Shown here piece by piece: positions 34,068 through 42,843 of a stretch of 64,000 bases of DNA (positions are counted from its first letter, which is position 1; each line of letters starts with the position of its first letter). The stretch covers positions 97,804-161,803 of the forward strand of contig CANPZW010000001.1 of NCBI GenBank assembly GCA_947589385.1, written 5' to 3'. The position numbers were made by a program, and so were the translations under genes. A model generated the notes under the pieces. That model made no database searches. It saw only the letters and a program-made list of their open reading frames with translations, and was not told where the DNA came from. Origin of the DNA: an uncultured Clostridia bacterium. Lineage in GTDB: Bacteria; Bacillota; Clostridia; Christensenellales; Borkfalkiaceae.

Positions 34068-35123
34068 ATGTCCGAGAATACGAAAAAAGTTCAGATAGGC
34101 GGCATTGCGGTCGGCGGCGGTGAAAGCGTGAAAATCCAGTCGATGTGCACCGCAAAGACTTCCGACGTTTCCGCCGCGTGCAGGCAGATTGAAGAACTTG
34201 AAGCGGCGGGGTGCGAAATTATCCGCGTATCCGTTTTAGACGAGGCGGACGCTGCCGCCGTTAAGACCATAAAACAAAAAATACATATCCCGCTTGTAGC
34301 CGACATACATTTTTCGGCGCGGCTTGCGGTGGCTGCAATAGAGGCGGGGTGCGACAAAGTACGTATAAACCCGGGCAATATAGGCGGGGAAAGAGAAATA
34401 AAGCTTGTCGCAGACTGCATAAAAGCGCATAAAATAGCGGTGCGCGTAGGCTCAAATACGGGCAGCATCGAAAGGGAATTTCTCGAAAAGTACGGCAAAA
34501 ACGAATTTTCTTTGGTTGAAAGCGCTTTAAAAAGCGTTTCCTCTCTCGAAAAATACGGCGTTGGCGACATAGTTATTTCGGTAAAGGCTTCAAGCGTGCC
34601 GCTTACCGTACGCGCGTACAGACTGCTCGCTTCGCGCACGCAATATCCTCTGCATATAGGCGTAACCGAAGCGGGTCCCGAGCAAATGGCTGTCGTTAAA
34701 TCCTCGGCGGCGCTCGGCGCGCTGCTTCTTGACGGGATAGGTGACACAATGCGCGTTTCCATTACCGATGACCCCGTTAAGGAAATTGCCGCGGCGCGCA
34801 GAATTTTAAGAGCCGTCGGGCTTGACAGGGAGTACGTTGACGTTGTTTCCTGTCCTACCTGCGGCAGGTGCATGTGGGATTCCATGGCGCTTGCGCAGAA
34901 AACGGCGGCTTACGTCGAAAATTTGCGCAAACCTTTGAAAATCGCCGTTATGGGTTGCGTCGTCAATGGTCCGGGTGAAGCCAAAGACTGCGATTTGGGC
35001 ATAGCCGGCGCACAGGACTTCTGCGTAATTTTCAAAAACGGCGAAATTATCCGGAAAGTGCCTTCGGCGGACGCCGAACGGGAATTTTTCAAGGAGATAG
35101 ATTTTCTTACAAATGAGCGGTGA
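34068..35123 (+). CDS. ispG: 4-hydroxy-3-methylbut-2-enyl diphosphate synthase (GcpE)
   Basis: MEP-pathway isoprenoid enzyme converting MEcPP to HMBPP. 351 residues: TIM barrel (PLVADIHFSARLA, KVRINPGNIG) plus the Fe-S domain with ligands Cys262/Cys265 in CPTCGR, Cys297 and Glu304 in CVVNGPGE. The start lacks a Shine-Dalgarno; ATG 34068 fits the conserved N-terminus. It overlaps the PolC relic by 11 bases. In many Firmicutes dxr and rseP precede it; here nrdR does. Confidence 0.95.
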   Translation: MSENTKKVQIGGIAVGGGESVKIQSMCTAKTSDVSAACRQIEELEAAGCEIIRVSVLDEADAAAVKTIKQKIHIPLVADIHFSARLAVAAIEAGCDKVRINPGNIGGEREIKLVADCIKAHKIAVRVGSNTGSIEREFLEKYGKNEFSLVESALKSVSSLEKYGVGDIVISVKASSVPLTVRAYRLLASRTQYPLHIGVTEAGPEQMAVVKSSAALGALLLDGIGDTMRVSITDDPVKEIAAARRILRAVGLDREYVDVVSCPTCGRCMWDSMALAQKTAAYVENLRKPLKIAVMGCVVNGPGEAKDCDLGIAGAQDFCVIFKNGEIIRKVPSADAEREFFKEIDFLTNER

Positions 35124-36648
35124 CGTTATCGGGGCGATACGCGCCTCGTCCGAAAATTTAAAAAACGCCATTTTGCGTTCCGTCACGGTTGACGGCATGT
35201 CGCGTTTTGTGGAAATTGCCGTCGTAACGGACAGGGTTTTCAGCCCGTCAGATTTGCAGAACGCAAAACTTTCCGTTAAGCCGTATGTTCCTGAATTTTT
35301 CCGCTATGACCTCAACATAGTCAAGCTTACTCCCGACTGCGATATGGTGAAAGCGAAGATTCGGGAGGTTTTAAACGAAAAATTCAAGGCAATCGCCGCG
35401 ACGCTGAAAGAGGACGACGTATTTGTGGAAAAGACGGACGGCGGGTTTTCATATACCGTTGCGGTTATGCCGTTTATGCTTTCGGGCGCGGATATATGCC
35501 CGCAAATCACGGCGTATCTGAAAAGCTGTTTCTGCGGCGAGTTTTCAGGTAAATGCGTCGGCTCGGGCACGACGGCGGCGGATATCGAGGTGGAAGAAGA
35601 GCCCGACGAGCCCGATTTCCAAATCCCCGTCCGCAGGTTTAAAATCGAGGGGTTTGAATTTCTCGAAGGCGAGAAAATCCAGACTACGGCTACATATATC
35701 GCGGATTTGAATTTCGCCGCGTCGGAAGTTGTCATCTGCGGCACGATAGAGGACTTGCGCGAGAGGACCTATACCAACAAAAACGGCGTCGAAAAGGCAT
35801 ACTTGACCCTTTCCGTTTCTGATACGACGGCTACGACTTACGCAACCTATTTCATCCGCCAAAAGACGGCGGAAAAAATCAGAAGTCTCAAAATAGGCGA
35901 CAGCGTGGTGCTTACGGGCGTGAACGAGGAATACAAAGGCAATCTGCGCTATACTGCAAAATTTATCGATATCGGCAGGATTCCTTCCGATTTCGTGCCC
36001 GAAAAGCGCGCCTCGAAGCCTGTTCCGCTTGCATACCATACGGTTAAGCCCATACCGTTCAGCGATATTGAACAGACGGATATCTTTACCGAAAAAGTCC
36101 TGCCCGACTGCCTTAAAAATAATACTTTCGTAGTGTTCGACCTTGAAACGACGGGTCTTAATTCTTCCCCGACTTCGGGAAATATGGATAAAATCATAGA
36201 GATAGGCGCTTATAAAATAGAAGGCGGAGAAATTTCGCAGTGCTTTTCCACTTTCATTAACCCGCAGCGTAAGCTTTCCGACGAAATAGTACGGCTTACG
36301 GGGATTTCCGAAAGCATGGTGGAAAACGCGCCCGTCTGCGAGGACGTAATGCCCGATTTTTTCAAATTCTGCCACGGTAGCATACTTGTGGGGCACAATA
36401 TTCTGGGCTTCGACTTCAAATTCGTGGATTATTATTTAAGCCGCCTCGGGTATAACCTCGAAAGAAAAGTGATAGACACGATACCCCTTTCGCAGGAGTT
36501 GTTGTTCCTTTCCAATTACAAGCTGAACACGGTCGCGGATAAATTCAACATATCGTTCAACCACCACCGCGCCACGGACGACGCGCTGGCAACCGCAAAG
36601 ATTTTCATTGAACTGATAAAAATGAAAAAATCTTTGCCAAAGATGTAA
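35113..36648 (+). CDS. PolC relic: PolC-type N-terminal and OB domains plus DEDDh 3'-5' exonuclease, no polymerase
   Basis: 511 residues lying between ispG and rimP, exactly where Firmicutes carry polC (about 1400 residues). An N-terminal region (about 1-180) is followed by an OB-fold (about 205-295, VVICGTIEDLRER, LKIGDSVVLTG) and a complete exonuclease (about 338-505): D343 and E345 in VVFDLETTGLN, D434 in GHNILGFDFKF, H485 and D490 in HHRATDD. The PHP domain that normally surrounds the exonuclease, and all palm, fingers and C-terminal parts, are missing. All DEDDh residues are intact, so it could work as a stand-alone proofreader or repair nuclease. Clean stop, no frameshift remnants afterwards. 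Confidence 0.85.
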   Translation: MSGDVIGAIRASSENLKNAILRSVTVDGMSRFVEIAVVTDRVFSPSDLQNAKLSVKPYVPEFFRYDLNIVKLTPDCDMVKAKIREVLNEKFKAIAATLKEDDVFVEKTDGGFSYTVAVMPFMLSGADICPQITAYLKSCFCGEFSGKCVGSGTTAADIEVEEEPDEPDFQIPVRRFKIEGFEFLEGEKIQTTATYIADLNFAASEVVICGTIEDLRERTYTNKNGVEKAYLTLSVSDTTATTYATYFIRQKTAEKIRSLKIGDSVVLTGVNEEYKGNLRYTAKFIDIGRIPSDFVPEKRASKPVPLAYHTVKPIPFSDIEQTDIFTEKVLPDCLKNNTFVVFDLETTGLNSSPTSGNMDKIIEIGAYKIEGGEISQCFSTFINPQRKLSDEIVRLTGISESMVENAPVCEDVMPDFFKFCHGSILVGHNILGFDFKFVDYYLSRLGYNLERKVIDTIPLSQELLFLSNYKLNTVADKFNISFNHHRATDDALATAKIFIELIKMKKSLPKM

Positions 36649-36666
36649 TTAAATTCCTTAAAAAAG

Positions 36667-36695
36667 TTGCTTTTTTGCTTTTATTGTGTTAAAAT
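36667..36695 (+). promoter_or_regulatory. Promoter of the rimP-nusA-infB operon
   Basis: TTGCTT at 36667-36672, 17 bases, TAAAAT at 36690-36695; predicted start near 36702. Confidence 0.7.
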
Positions 36696-36721
36696 TCAGA
36701 TAACCTTAATAGTAATGTTAA

Positions 36722-36749
36722 GATTGAGTGCCTTGCGGGGCACTCAATC
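36722..36749 (+). promoter_or_regulatory. Leader hairpin upstream of rimP
   Basis: GATTGAGTGCC pairs with GGCACTCAATC (36722-36732 with 36739-36749), 11 bp plus a wobble pair, followed by CTTGTATTAGG that contains the rimP ribosome binding site. It may be an attenuator of the NusA operon (NusA autoregulation is known in other bacteria) or a polC-locus terminator. The U-tract is poor. Confidence 0.5.
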
Positions 36750-36766
36750 CTTGTATTAGGTGCAAA

Positions 36767-37225
36767 ATGAACGTTAAACCCATTTCGGAAATCCGCGCCT
36801 TCCTCGAAGGCATAGCCTCGCCCATGGGCATCGAGATAGTCGATGTCGAATGGAACGACAAAGCGGCTTCGCTGACCGTTTATATCGAAACGGAAGGTGG
36901 CGTGGATTTGGACACTTGCGAAAAATTCCATAACGCCATAATGGAGCCTATCGACGTCCTCGACCCCACTTACGACCAGCCTTATACGCTAAACGTTTCA
37001 AGCCCGGGGCTTGACCGTCCTTTCAAAACGGCGCGGGATTTCGAAAGAAATTTGCAAAAGGAAGTGGAAGTGAAGCTTTTCGCCCCGCTCAAAGGCAAAA
37101 AATTCCTCGAAGGCGTGTTGGCGGCGTACGACGGAACTTCAATAACGTTGAAAACGGAAAAGGAAGAGCTTAAAATAGCTTTAAACAAAGTAGCAAAAAT
37201 AAACAAAGCAATCAAATTCGAATAA
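36767..37225 (+). CDS. rimP: Ribosome maturation factor RimP
   Basis: 152 residues from ATG 36767 (TTAGGTG before it); the longer frame runs into the leader hairpin. Typical features: GIEIVDVEWND, LTVYIETEGGVDLDTCEKF, and YTLNVSSPGLDRPFKT, the signature of RimP. It acts in 30S assembly. First gene of the conserved nusA operon. Confidence 0.95.
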   Translation: MNVKPISEIRAFLEGIASPMGIEIVDVEWNDKAASLTVYIETEGGVDLDTCEKFHNAIMEPIDVLDPTYDQPYTLNVSSPGLDRPFKTARDFERNLQKEVEVKLFAPLKGKKFLEGVLAAYDGTSITLKTEKEELKIALNKVAKINKAIKFE

Positions 37226-37257
37226 TATAAGCCTTACAAACGGCAGGAGAATCAAAA

Positions 37258-38355
37258 ATGACCAAGAAAGAAATCGAAAAAGACTTTTTCCCCGCGCTTG
37301 CAGACCTTGAAAAGGAAAAAGGAATACCCCAGGAGGTGTTTTTGGAAGCGCTTACCAACGCGCTTGTTTCGGCTTGCAAAAAGCAGTATGCGGGCGACGC
37401 CGGACAGGTTGACATACGCCTTAATCCGGAAAAGGGAACCATAGATTTTTATATCGTCAGGAACGTCGTCGAAGAGGTCGTTGACCATGAAAACGAAATT
37501 TCCGTCGAGGACGCGCAGAAGATAAAAAAGAGCTATAAGGCGGGCGACAAGGTATTCGAAAAATTCGTGCCCGAAAATTTCAGCCGTATAGCCGCGCAGA
37601 CCGCAAAGCAGGTCATTTTACAGAAGATTCACGAAACCGAGCGCGACTCCGCCCTCAACGAGTTTTCCGATAAGGAAGGCGAGCTAATGGTGGGCGTGGT
37701 AAGGAAAATAGACGCCAAAAACGTCTATGTCGAGCTGGGCAAAGGGCAGGTAGAGGGGCTTATGCTTCCCTCCGACCAAGTTCCGGGAGAAAAATATAAC
37801 GTCAACGACAAAATCAAGGTGTTCGTAAAGAAAGTAAAAAGCGGATTTCGCGGCGCGCAGGTGCTTGTAAGCCGTTCCGCACCTGGACTTGTGAAGAAGT
37901 TGTTCGAGGACGAAGTGCCCGAAATCAAGCAGGGTACGGTAGTCATTAAGGAAATCAGCCGCGAAGCGGGCGCAAGGACCAAAATGGCTATCTATTCGGA
38001 GGATGAAAGGGTTGACGCCATCGGCGCGTGCGTAGGTAACAAGGGTGCGAGGGTCAATGCCGTCGTCGAAGAGCTTCACGGCGAAAAAATAGACATAATT
38101 CCTTGGAGCGACAATCCGCTTGAATTTATAGCAAAGGCGCTTTCCCCCGCAAAGGTTATTTCCGTAACCCAGCTTGAAGGCGAAAAAACGGCAATGGCTG
38201 TCGTTCCCGACGACAAATTGTCGCTTGCCATAGGCAAGGACGGACAAAACGCCCGTCTCGCAGTAAGGCTTACGGGCTGGAAGATAGACGTTAAAAGCAG
38301 GTCTGCCGCGGAGAAGCTCGGCTATAATACCGCAGAGGGCGGGGATAACGAATAA
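37258..38355 (+). CDS. nusA: Transcription termination/antitermination factor NusA
   Basis: 365 residues: N-terminal RNA-polymerase-binding domain (1-125), S1 domain (about 130-200, GVVRKIDAKNVYVELG), and two KH domains with DAIGACVGNKGARVNAVVEEL and LAIGKDGQNARLAVRLTGW. The C-terminal acidic repeats of enterobacterial NusA are missing, as normal in Firmicutes. GGCAGGAG lies before the ATG. Confidence 0.97.
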   Translation: MTKKEIEKDFFPALADLEKEKGIPQEVFLEALTNALVSACKKQYAGDAGQVDIRLNPEKGTIDFYIVRNVVEEVVDHENEISVEDAQKIKKSYKAGDKVFEKFVPENFSRIAAQTAKQVILQKIHETERDSALNEFSDKEGELMVGVVRKIDAKNVYVELGKGQVEGLMLPSDQVPGEKYNVNDKIKVFVKKVKSGFRGAQVLVSRSAPGLVKKLFEDEVPEIKQGTVVIKEISREAGARTKMAIYSEDERVDAIGACVGNKGARVNAVVEELHGEKIDIIPWSDNPLEFIAKALSPAKVISVTQLEGEKTAMAVVPDDKLSLAIGKDGQNARLAVRLTGWKIDVKSRSAAEKLGYNTAEGGDNE

Positions 38356-38366
38356 GGAAATTACAG

Positions 38367-38642
38367 ATGCCGAATAAAAAAATTCCGCTGCGGCAGTGCG
38401 TCGCTTGCAGGGAGCTTAAAGAAAAGAGGGATATGCTGAGAATAGTTAAAAATTCGGACGGCAAAATTTTTCTCGACTTTTCTTCGAAAGCTTCGGGGCG
38501 GGGAGCATATATCTGCGACAACCCCGAATGTGTGAAAAAACTTAAAAAAAATCGTATTTTAAACAAGGTTTTTTCCTGCGCGGTGGATGAAGAAATATAC
38601 GCCGCCGTCGAGGAGGAATACTTTGGGAAGAAACAGAATTGA
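38367..38642 (+). CDS. rnpM: RNase P modulator RnpM (YlxR)
   Basis: 91 residues with the YlxR signature RQCVACRELKEKRDMLRIV and GRGAYICDNPECVKKLKK. In B. subtilis YlxR binds the RNase P RNA and lowers its activity. Its position after nusA is conserved. The last 20 bases overlap the next gene. Confidence 0.94.
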   Translation: MPNKKIPLRQCVACRELKEKRDMLRIVKNSDGKIFLDFSSKASGRGAYICDNPECVKKLKKNRILNKVFSCAVDEEIYAAVEEEYFGKKQN

Positions 38643-38946
38643 AACCTTTATAGGTTTTTGCATAAAAAAGGGCAAGCTTACGCTCGGCTCGGGCGCGGTA
38701 GATACGCTTAAAAACGACGTGTATCTTCTCATTGTAAGTTCAAACGCGTCCGAAAACGCTTTTAAGCTTGCCGTAAAATTCAAAAACCGCTTACGCTGTC
38801 CGCTACTTATATGTAAAACGGACTTTGAAAGCGTCGTGAACAGGGTGGGCTGTAAAATAGCCGCCGTCCGCGACAGGGGGCTTGCGAAAGCCATACTTGA
38901 AAGTTTAGATAACGATTACGAATTATATGCCGGAGGCAATGACTGA
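38623..38946 (+). CDS. ylxQ: L7Ae-family RNA-binding protein YlxQ, TTG start
   Basis: 107 residues. I placed the start at TTG 38623 because AGGAGGA ends 5 bases before it and the family begins about there (GRNRIETFIGFCIKKGKLTLG); an ATG at 38587 would bury the start in rnpM without a binding site. L7Ae fold with LLIVSSNASENAF and VVNRVGCKIAAV. The role is unclear, probably binding of kink-turn RNA. Conserved nusA-rnpM-ylxQ-infB order. Confidence 0.88.
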   Translation: MGRNRIETFIGFCIKKGKLTLGSGAVDTLKNDVYLLIVSSNASENAFKLAVKFKNRLRCPLLICKTDFESVVNRVGCKIAAVRDRGLAKAILESLDNDYELYAGGND

Positions 38947-38948
38947 AT

Positions 38949-41501
38949 ATGGCAAAAAAATATGAGAATATCGAAAATATAGGCAAGCTGCTGTCGAGCG
39001 GGGCCGTTTCCGACCTTTCCAAAAGGATTTCCGCCGCCGAGAAAACCGCCGCGGAGATTTTGAAGAAATTGAACGAGGCGGAGGCGTTGAAGTTGCAGGC
39101 TAAACTCGCCGCCGAAGAGAAAGCTGCGGCGGAAGAAGCGGCGAGAATCGCCGCCGAGGAAAAAGCTGCGGAAGAAGCCGTAAAACAACCCGAACAGCCC
39201 GAACAATCCGAAACAGAGATTAAGGAAGTTCGGAAAGTTGCGCCCGTTGTCGAAGCGGCGCAGCCGGAAGCAAAGCCCTCCGAAAAGCAGGAAACGCCTA
39301 AACAGCCTCCGCAAACAAAAGAACTGAAACCTGCGCGCGAGAAACCGCAGGACAATAAAACATTTATCAACCGCGACGGCAGGGACAGCCGTTTCCAGAA
39401 GGGCGATAAGAAGAACGCGCCCGCGTTTTCGGGTAATAACGGTCAGCGCGTCCAACGCGACGGCGGAAAACCCGCCCGTCCCCAACCTGTTGGCGGCATG
39501 AAATTCGGAGGGGCAGCCGCGGCGGCGCCTGCGGCGCAAGCTCCGAAAAAGAATTTCGGACCCGACAAAAAGAAACAGAATTTCGAAAAGACGTACGTCG
39601 AAAAAGAACGGCGCGCGCCCTCTAAACGCGCTTTGCAAAAGCAGCAGGGCGCAAGTATCGAAGATTTCGACGAAAATAAGAGCGGTTACAGGAAGCTGCG
39701 CGTAAAAAAGGATAAGGGCAAGCAGAATACCCAGACTGTCAAAATTGAAAAGGCGGTAGTTACAACGGACGATATTCCTTTGAAGATGCTTTCCGAAAAA
39801 CTCGGAATTTCCGCGGTCGAAATCACCAAGCGCCTTTTCAAAGAGGGCATAATGAAGACCGTAAACGAGTCGATAGACTACGACACCGCAGCTTTGGTTG
39901 CGGCGGGGTTGGGAATAGAGCTTGAATACAAACCCGAGAAAACGGCGGAAGAAGTGCTTATAGAAAAGCAGGCGGACACCGTTGAGGAAATCGAAAGCCT
40001 TGTTCCCCGCGCTCCCGTCGTTACCGTTATGGGTCACGTCGATCACGGCAAGACTTCCCTTTTGGACTATATAAGAAACACCAAGGTAGCCGCGGGCGAA
40101 GCCGGCGGCATAACCCAGCACATAGGCGCTTATACCGTCAAGGTAAACGGCAAGGGCATAACTTTCATCGATACCCCGGGGCACGAAGCGTTTACGGCAA
40201 TGCGCGCGAGGGGCGCGCAGGTTACGGATATCGTAATCCTCGTTGTTGCCGCGGACGACGGGGTAATGCCACAGACTATCGAGGCGATAAACCATGCGAA
40301 AGCCGCCGGCGTAAGCATAATAGTGGCCATAAACAAGATAGATAAAACGGGCGCCAACATAGAAAAGGTAAAACAGGGACTGATTAACCAAGGATTGGTT
40401 CCCGAAGAATGGGGCGGCGAAACAATTTTCTGCCCTATATCCTGCAAGACGGGCGAGGGAATAGACAAACTTTTGGAAAGCCTGATTCTTACGGCTGAAA
40501 TGAAAGAACTTCTCGCCAATCCCGCAAGAGAAGCAAGGGGTATAATTATCGAAGCGCGCCTCGATAAGGGCAAAGGTCCCGTCGCGACAGTTCTTGTGCA
40601 GAACGGTACTCTCCATATCGGCGACAACGTAATTTCCGGCACGGTCACGGGCAGGGTGCGCGCAATGATAGACGACAACGGCAAGAACGTCAAGGAAGCA
40701 GGACCGTCTATGGCGGTGAACGTACTCGGATTGGAGGAAGTGCCCAACTCGGGCGACCCCATTTTCGCCGTTTCCCAGTCGCTTATGAAGCAGGTCATCG
40801 AAGAGAGAAAGAGAAAGGAGAGCGAATCCATTATAAAAACGGCTTCGAAAGTTTCTCTGGAAGACGTGTTCAAAAACATTGCCGAAGGCAATATGAAGAC
40901 CTTAAACCTTATTATAAAGTGCGACGTCCAAGGCTCGGTAGAGGCGATAAAACAGTCGGTTGTAAAGCTTTCTAATGAAGAAGTGCAGGTCAAAGTTATT
41001 CACAGCGGCGCGGGCGCGGTAACGGAGTCGGACGTAATGCTTGCCGATTCGTCGAACGCTATAATCCTTGCATTCAACGTCCGTCCCGACGCGAAGGCTA
41101 AGGTGCTTGCCGAAAAGAGCAAGGTTGACATAAGATGCTACCGCATTATCTACGATTTGCTTGACGACGTCGAAGCGGCTTTGAAAGGTATGCTCGCGCC
41201 TAAATACCACGAAATTATGCTCGGCAAATGCGAAGTGCGCCAGACTTTCAAAATCACGGGGGTCGGCAATATCGCGGGCTGTTACGTGCTGGACGGAAAA
41301 ATCGTCCGCGGCGGCAAGCTGCGCATATACCGCGACGACGTTCTAATCGTCGAGGGCAACGTAAAACAGCTTAAACGCTTTAAGGACGACGTGAAAGAAG
41401 TGGCGGCGGGCTTCGAATGCGGCTGCGCTATCGAGGGCTTTAACGATATACGTATAGGCGATATAATAGAATGCTATCTTATAGAACAGGTGGCGGCGTA
41501 A
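38949..41501 (+). CDS. infB: Translation initiation factor IF-2
   Basis: 850 residues. A low-complexity N-terminal region (about 1-250: Ala/Glu/Lys-rich coiled coil, then Pro/Gln/Lys and a Gly/Ala stretch) is followed by the IF2_N module (about 275-330) and the GTPase domain with G1 GHVDHGKTS (about 360), G3 DTPGHEAF and G4 NKIDK. Domains II to IV end in KRFKDDVKEVAAGFECG..FNDIRIGD. It brings initiator tRNA to the 30S subunit. Confidence 0.97.
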   Translation: MAKKYENIENIGKLLSSGAVSDLSKRISAAEKTAAEILKKLNEAEALKLQAKLAAEEKAAAEEAARIAAEEKAAEEAVKQPEQPEQSETEIKEVRKVAPVVEAAQPEAKPSEKQETPKQPPQTKELKPAREKPQDNKTFINRDGRDSRFQKGDKKNAPAFSGNNGQRVQRDGGKPARPQPVGGMKFGGAAAAAPAAQAPKKNFGPDKKKQNFEKTYVEKERRAPSKRALQKQQGASIEDFDENKSGYRKLRVKKDKGKQNTQTVKIEKAVVTTDDIPLKMLSEKLGISAVEITKRLFKEGIMKTVNESIDYDTAALVAAGLGIELEYKPEKTAEEVLIEKQADTVEEIESLVPRAPVVTVMGHVDHGKTSLLDYIRNTKVAAGEAGGITQHIGAYTVKVNGKGITFIDTPGHEAFTAMRARGAQVTDIVILVVAADDGVMPQTIEAINHAKAAGVSIIVAINKIDKTGANIEKVKQGLINQGLVPEEWGGETIFCPISCKTGEGIDKLLESLILTAEMKELLANPAREARGIIIEARLDKGKGPVATVLVQNGTLHIGDNVISGTVTGRVRAMIDDNGKNVKEAGPSMAVNVLGLEEVPNSGDPIFAVSQSLMKQVIEERKRKESESIIKTASKVSLEDVFKNIAEGNMKTLNLIIKCDVQGSVEAIKQSVVKLSNEEVQVKVIHSGAGAVTESDVMLADSSNAIILAFNVRPDAKAKVLAEKSKVDIRCYRIIYDLLDDVEAALKGMLAPKYHEIMLGKCEVRQTFKITGVGNIAGCYVLDGKIVRGGKLRIYRDDVLIVEGNVKQLKRFKDDVKEVAAGFECGCAIEGFNDIRIGDIIECYLIEQVAA

Positions 41502-41507
41502 TCAATT

Positions 41508-41891
41508 ATGAAGGGAATAAGAGGCGAACGCCTTGCGGGCGAATTTCAAAAGGAAATATACAGCGTTATATCGGGTAAACTGCGCGCAAAATATCCCGAA
41601 CTTTCGGCGATAATCAGCGTTACTTCCGCGGATATCGCCCCCGACTTGAAAAGCGCCAGAATTTATATAAGTATATACGATTCCGACAAATCCCGCGCGG
41701 AAAACAGTTTTAATATAATTAAAGAAAACGCGGGTTTTATTCGTCACGAGCTTGCGCAGGTTATGCACATAAGAACCGTGCCCGAACTTCGGTTTTGCGC
41801 GGACGGCAGTATGGAGTACGGTCAGCGTATAGATAAAATTCTGTCGGAATTGGATATAGAGCGGGAAACCGATAAAAAGGAAGATGAATAA
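41508..41891 (+). CDS. rbfA: 30S ribosome-binding factor A
   Basis: 127 residues, KH-type fold: RLAGEFQKEIYSVISGKL, then ISVTSADIAPDLKSARIYISIY, and GFIRHELAQVMHIRTVPELRF. It is a cold-shock 30S maturation factor. It lies 6 bases after infB and overlaps the next gene by 8. Confidence 0.95.
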   Translation: MKGIRGERLAGEFQKEIYSVISGKLRAKYPELSAIISVTSADIAPDLKSARIYISIYDSDKSRAENSFNIIKENAGFIRHELAQVMHIRTVPELRFCADGSMEYGQRIDKILSELDIERETDKKEDE

Positions 41892-42843
41892 CACTTTTGA
41901 AGAGATTGCGGAAAAACTGAACGCAGCGAAGCGTGTGGCGGTTTTCTGCCATACACGCCCCGATGGCGACGCCCTCGGCAGCGGGCTTGCTCTGTGCATA
42001 GCGCTTGAAAACCTCGGTAAAACGGCGTACATGTGCTGCGAGGAAGCGCCTCCCGAAAAGTTTTTATATAATCCTTCCATGCAAAAGGTTTTAACGGAAG
42101 CGCCCAACCTCGATTACGACGTGCTGGTAAGCGTTGACTGCGCAGACGTCACGCGTATGGGCGTATTTTCCAAACGCTATAAAAAATTCAAAAAAACGAC
42201 CGTAAACATAGACCACCATATTTCCAACGACTGTTACGGCAAACTGAACTATGTAAAGGAATGTCCGGCAAGCTGCGAAATAGTTACCGAATTTCTGATT
42301 GCGGCGGGCTATGAAATTACCGAGGAAATAGCAAACCTATTGATGCTCGGACTTATTACGGACAGCGGGAATTTCACCCACCAGGACGTTACTGAAAACA
42401 CTTTCAAAACGGCGGCGTATCTGCGGGCGCGCGGAGCGGACGTAAATTCAATAAACTACAACATGTTTACCCGCCAAACGAAGGCAAGGGCGCTTTTATA
42501 CGGCAGGGTTATGCGCAATATACGGTTCGCCCTTGACGACCGCCTTGCTTATATCGTAATAAATGAAAGCGACGTAGTGGAATGTGGCGCGGATAAAAGT
42601 CTTACTGAGGGCTTCGTTGATTTTCCGCTTACGATAGACGGGGTGGAAGTATCCATATCCATTCTGGAATTTAAAAAAAATCAATACAAGGCTTCGCTGC
42701 GCAGTAAAGGCAGGGTGAATGTAAACGCCGTTGCCACTGCGTTCGGCGGCGGCGGACACGTGCTTGCAAGCGGCTGTATGCTGTTTGCTGAGCTCGACGA
42801 GGTTATAAAAGCGCTGACCGACGAAGTGGCAAAAAATCTATGA
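41884..42843 (+). CDS. nrnA: Bifunctional oligoribonuclease / PAP phosphatase (DHH-DHHA1)
   Basis: 319 residues. DHH domain motifs: HTRPDGDALGSGLAL, SVDCADVTRMG, VNIDHHISND and LGLITDSGNF. The C-terminal DHHA1 domain holds VNVNAVATAFGGGGHVLASGC. It degrades nanoRNA and dephosphorylates pAp in the cytosol. Syntenic between rbfA and truB as in B. subtilis relatives. Confidence 0.95.
   Translation: MNNTFEEIAEKLNAAKRVAVFCHTRPDGDALGSGLALCIALENLGKTAYMCCEEAPPEKFLYNPSMQKVLTEAPNLDYDVLVSVDCADVTRMGVFSKRYKKFKKTTVNIDHHISNDCYGKLNYVKECPASCEIVTEFLIAAGYEITEEIANLLMLGLITDSGNFTHQDVTENTFKTAAYLRARGADVNSINYNMFTRQTKARALLYGRVMRNIRFALDDRLAYIVINESDVVECGADKSLTEGFVDFPLTIDGVEVSISILEFKKNQYKASLRSKGRVNVNAVATAFGGGGHVLASGCMLFAELDEVIKALTDEVAKNL

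Noticed and set aside
38916..40616. A 566-codon open frame on the - strand
   Set aside because: It lies wholly opposite infB, is Phe/Arg-rich without domains, and reflects the codon pattern of the + strand gene.
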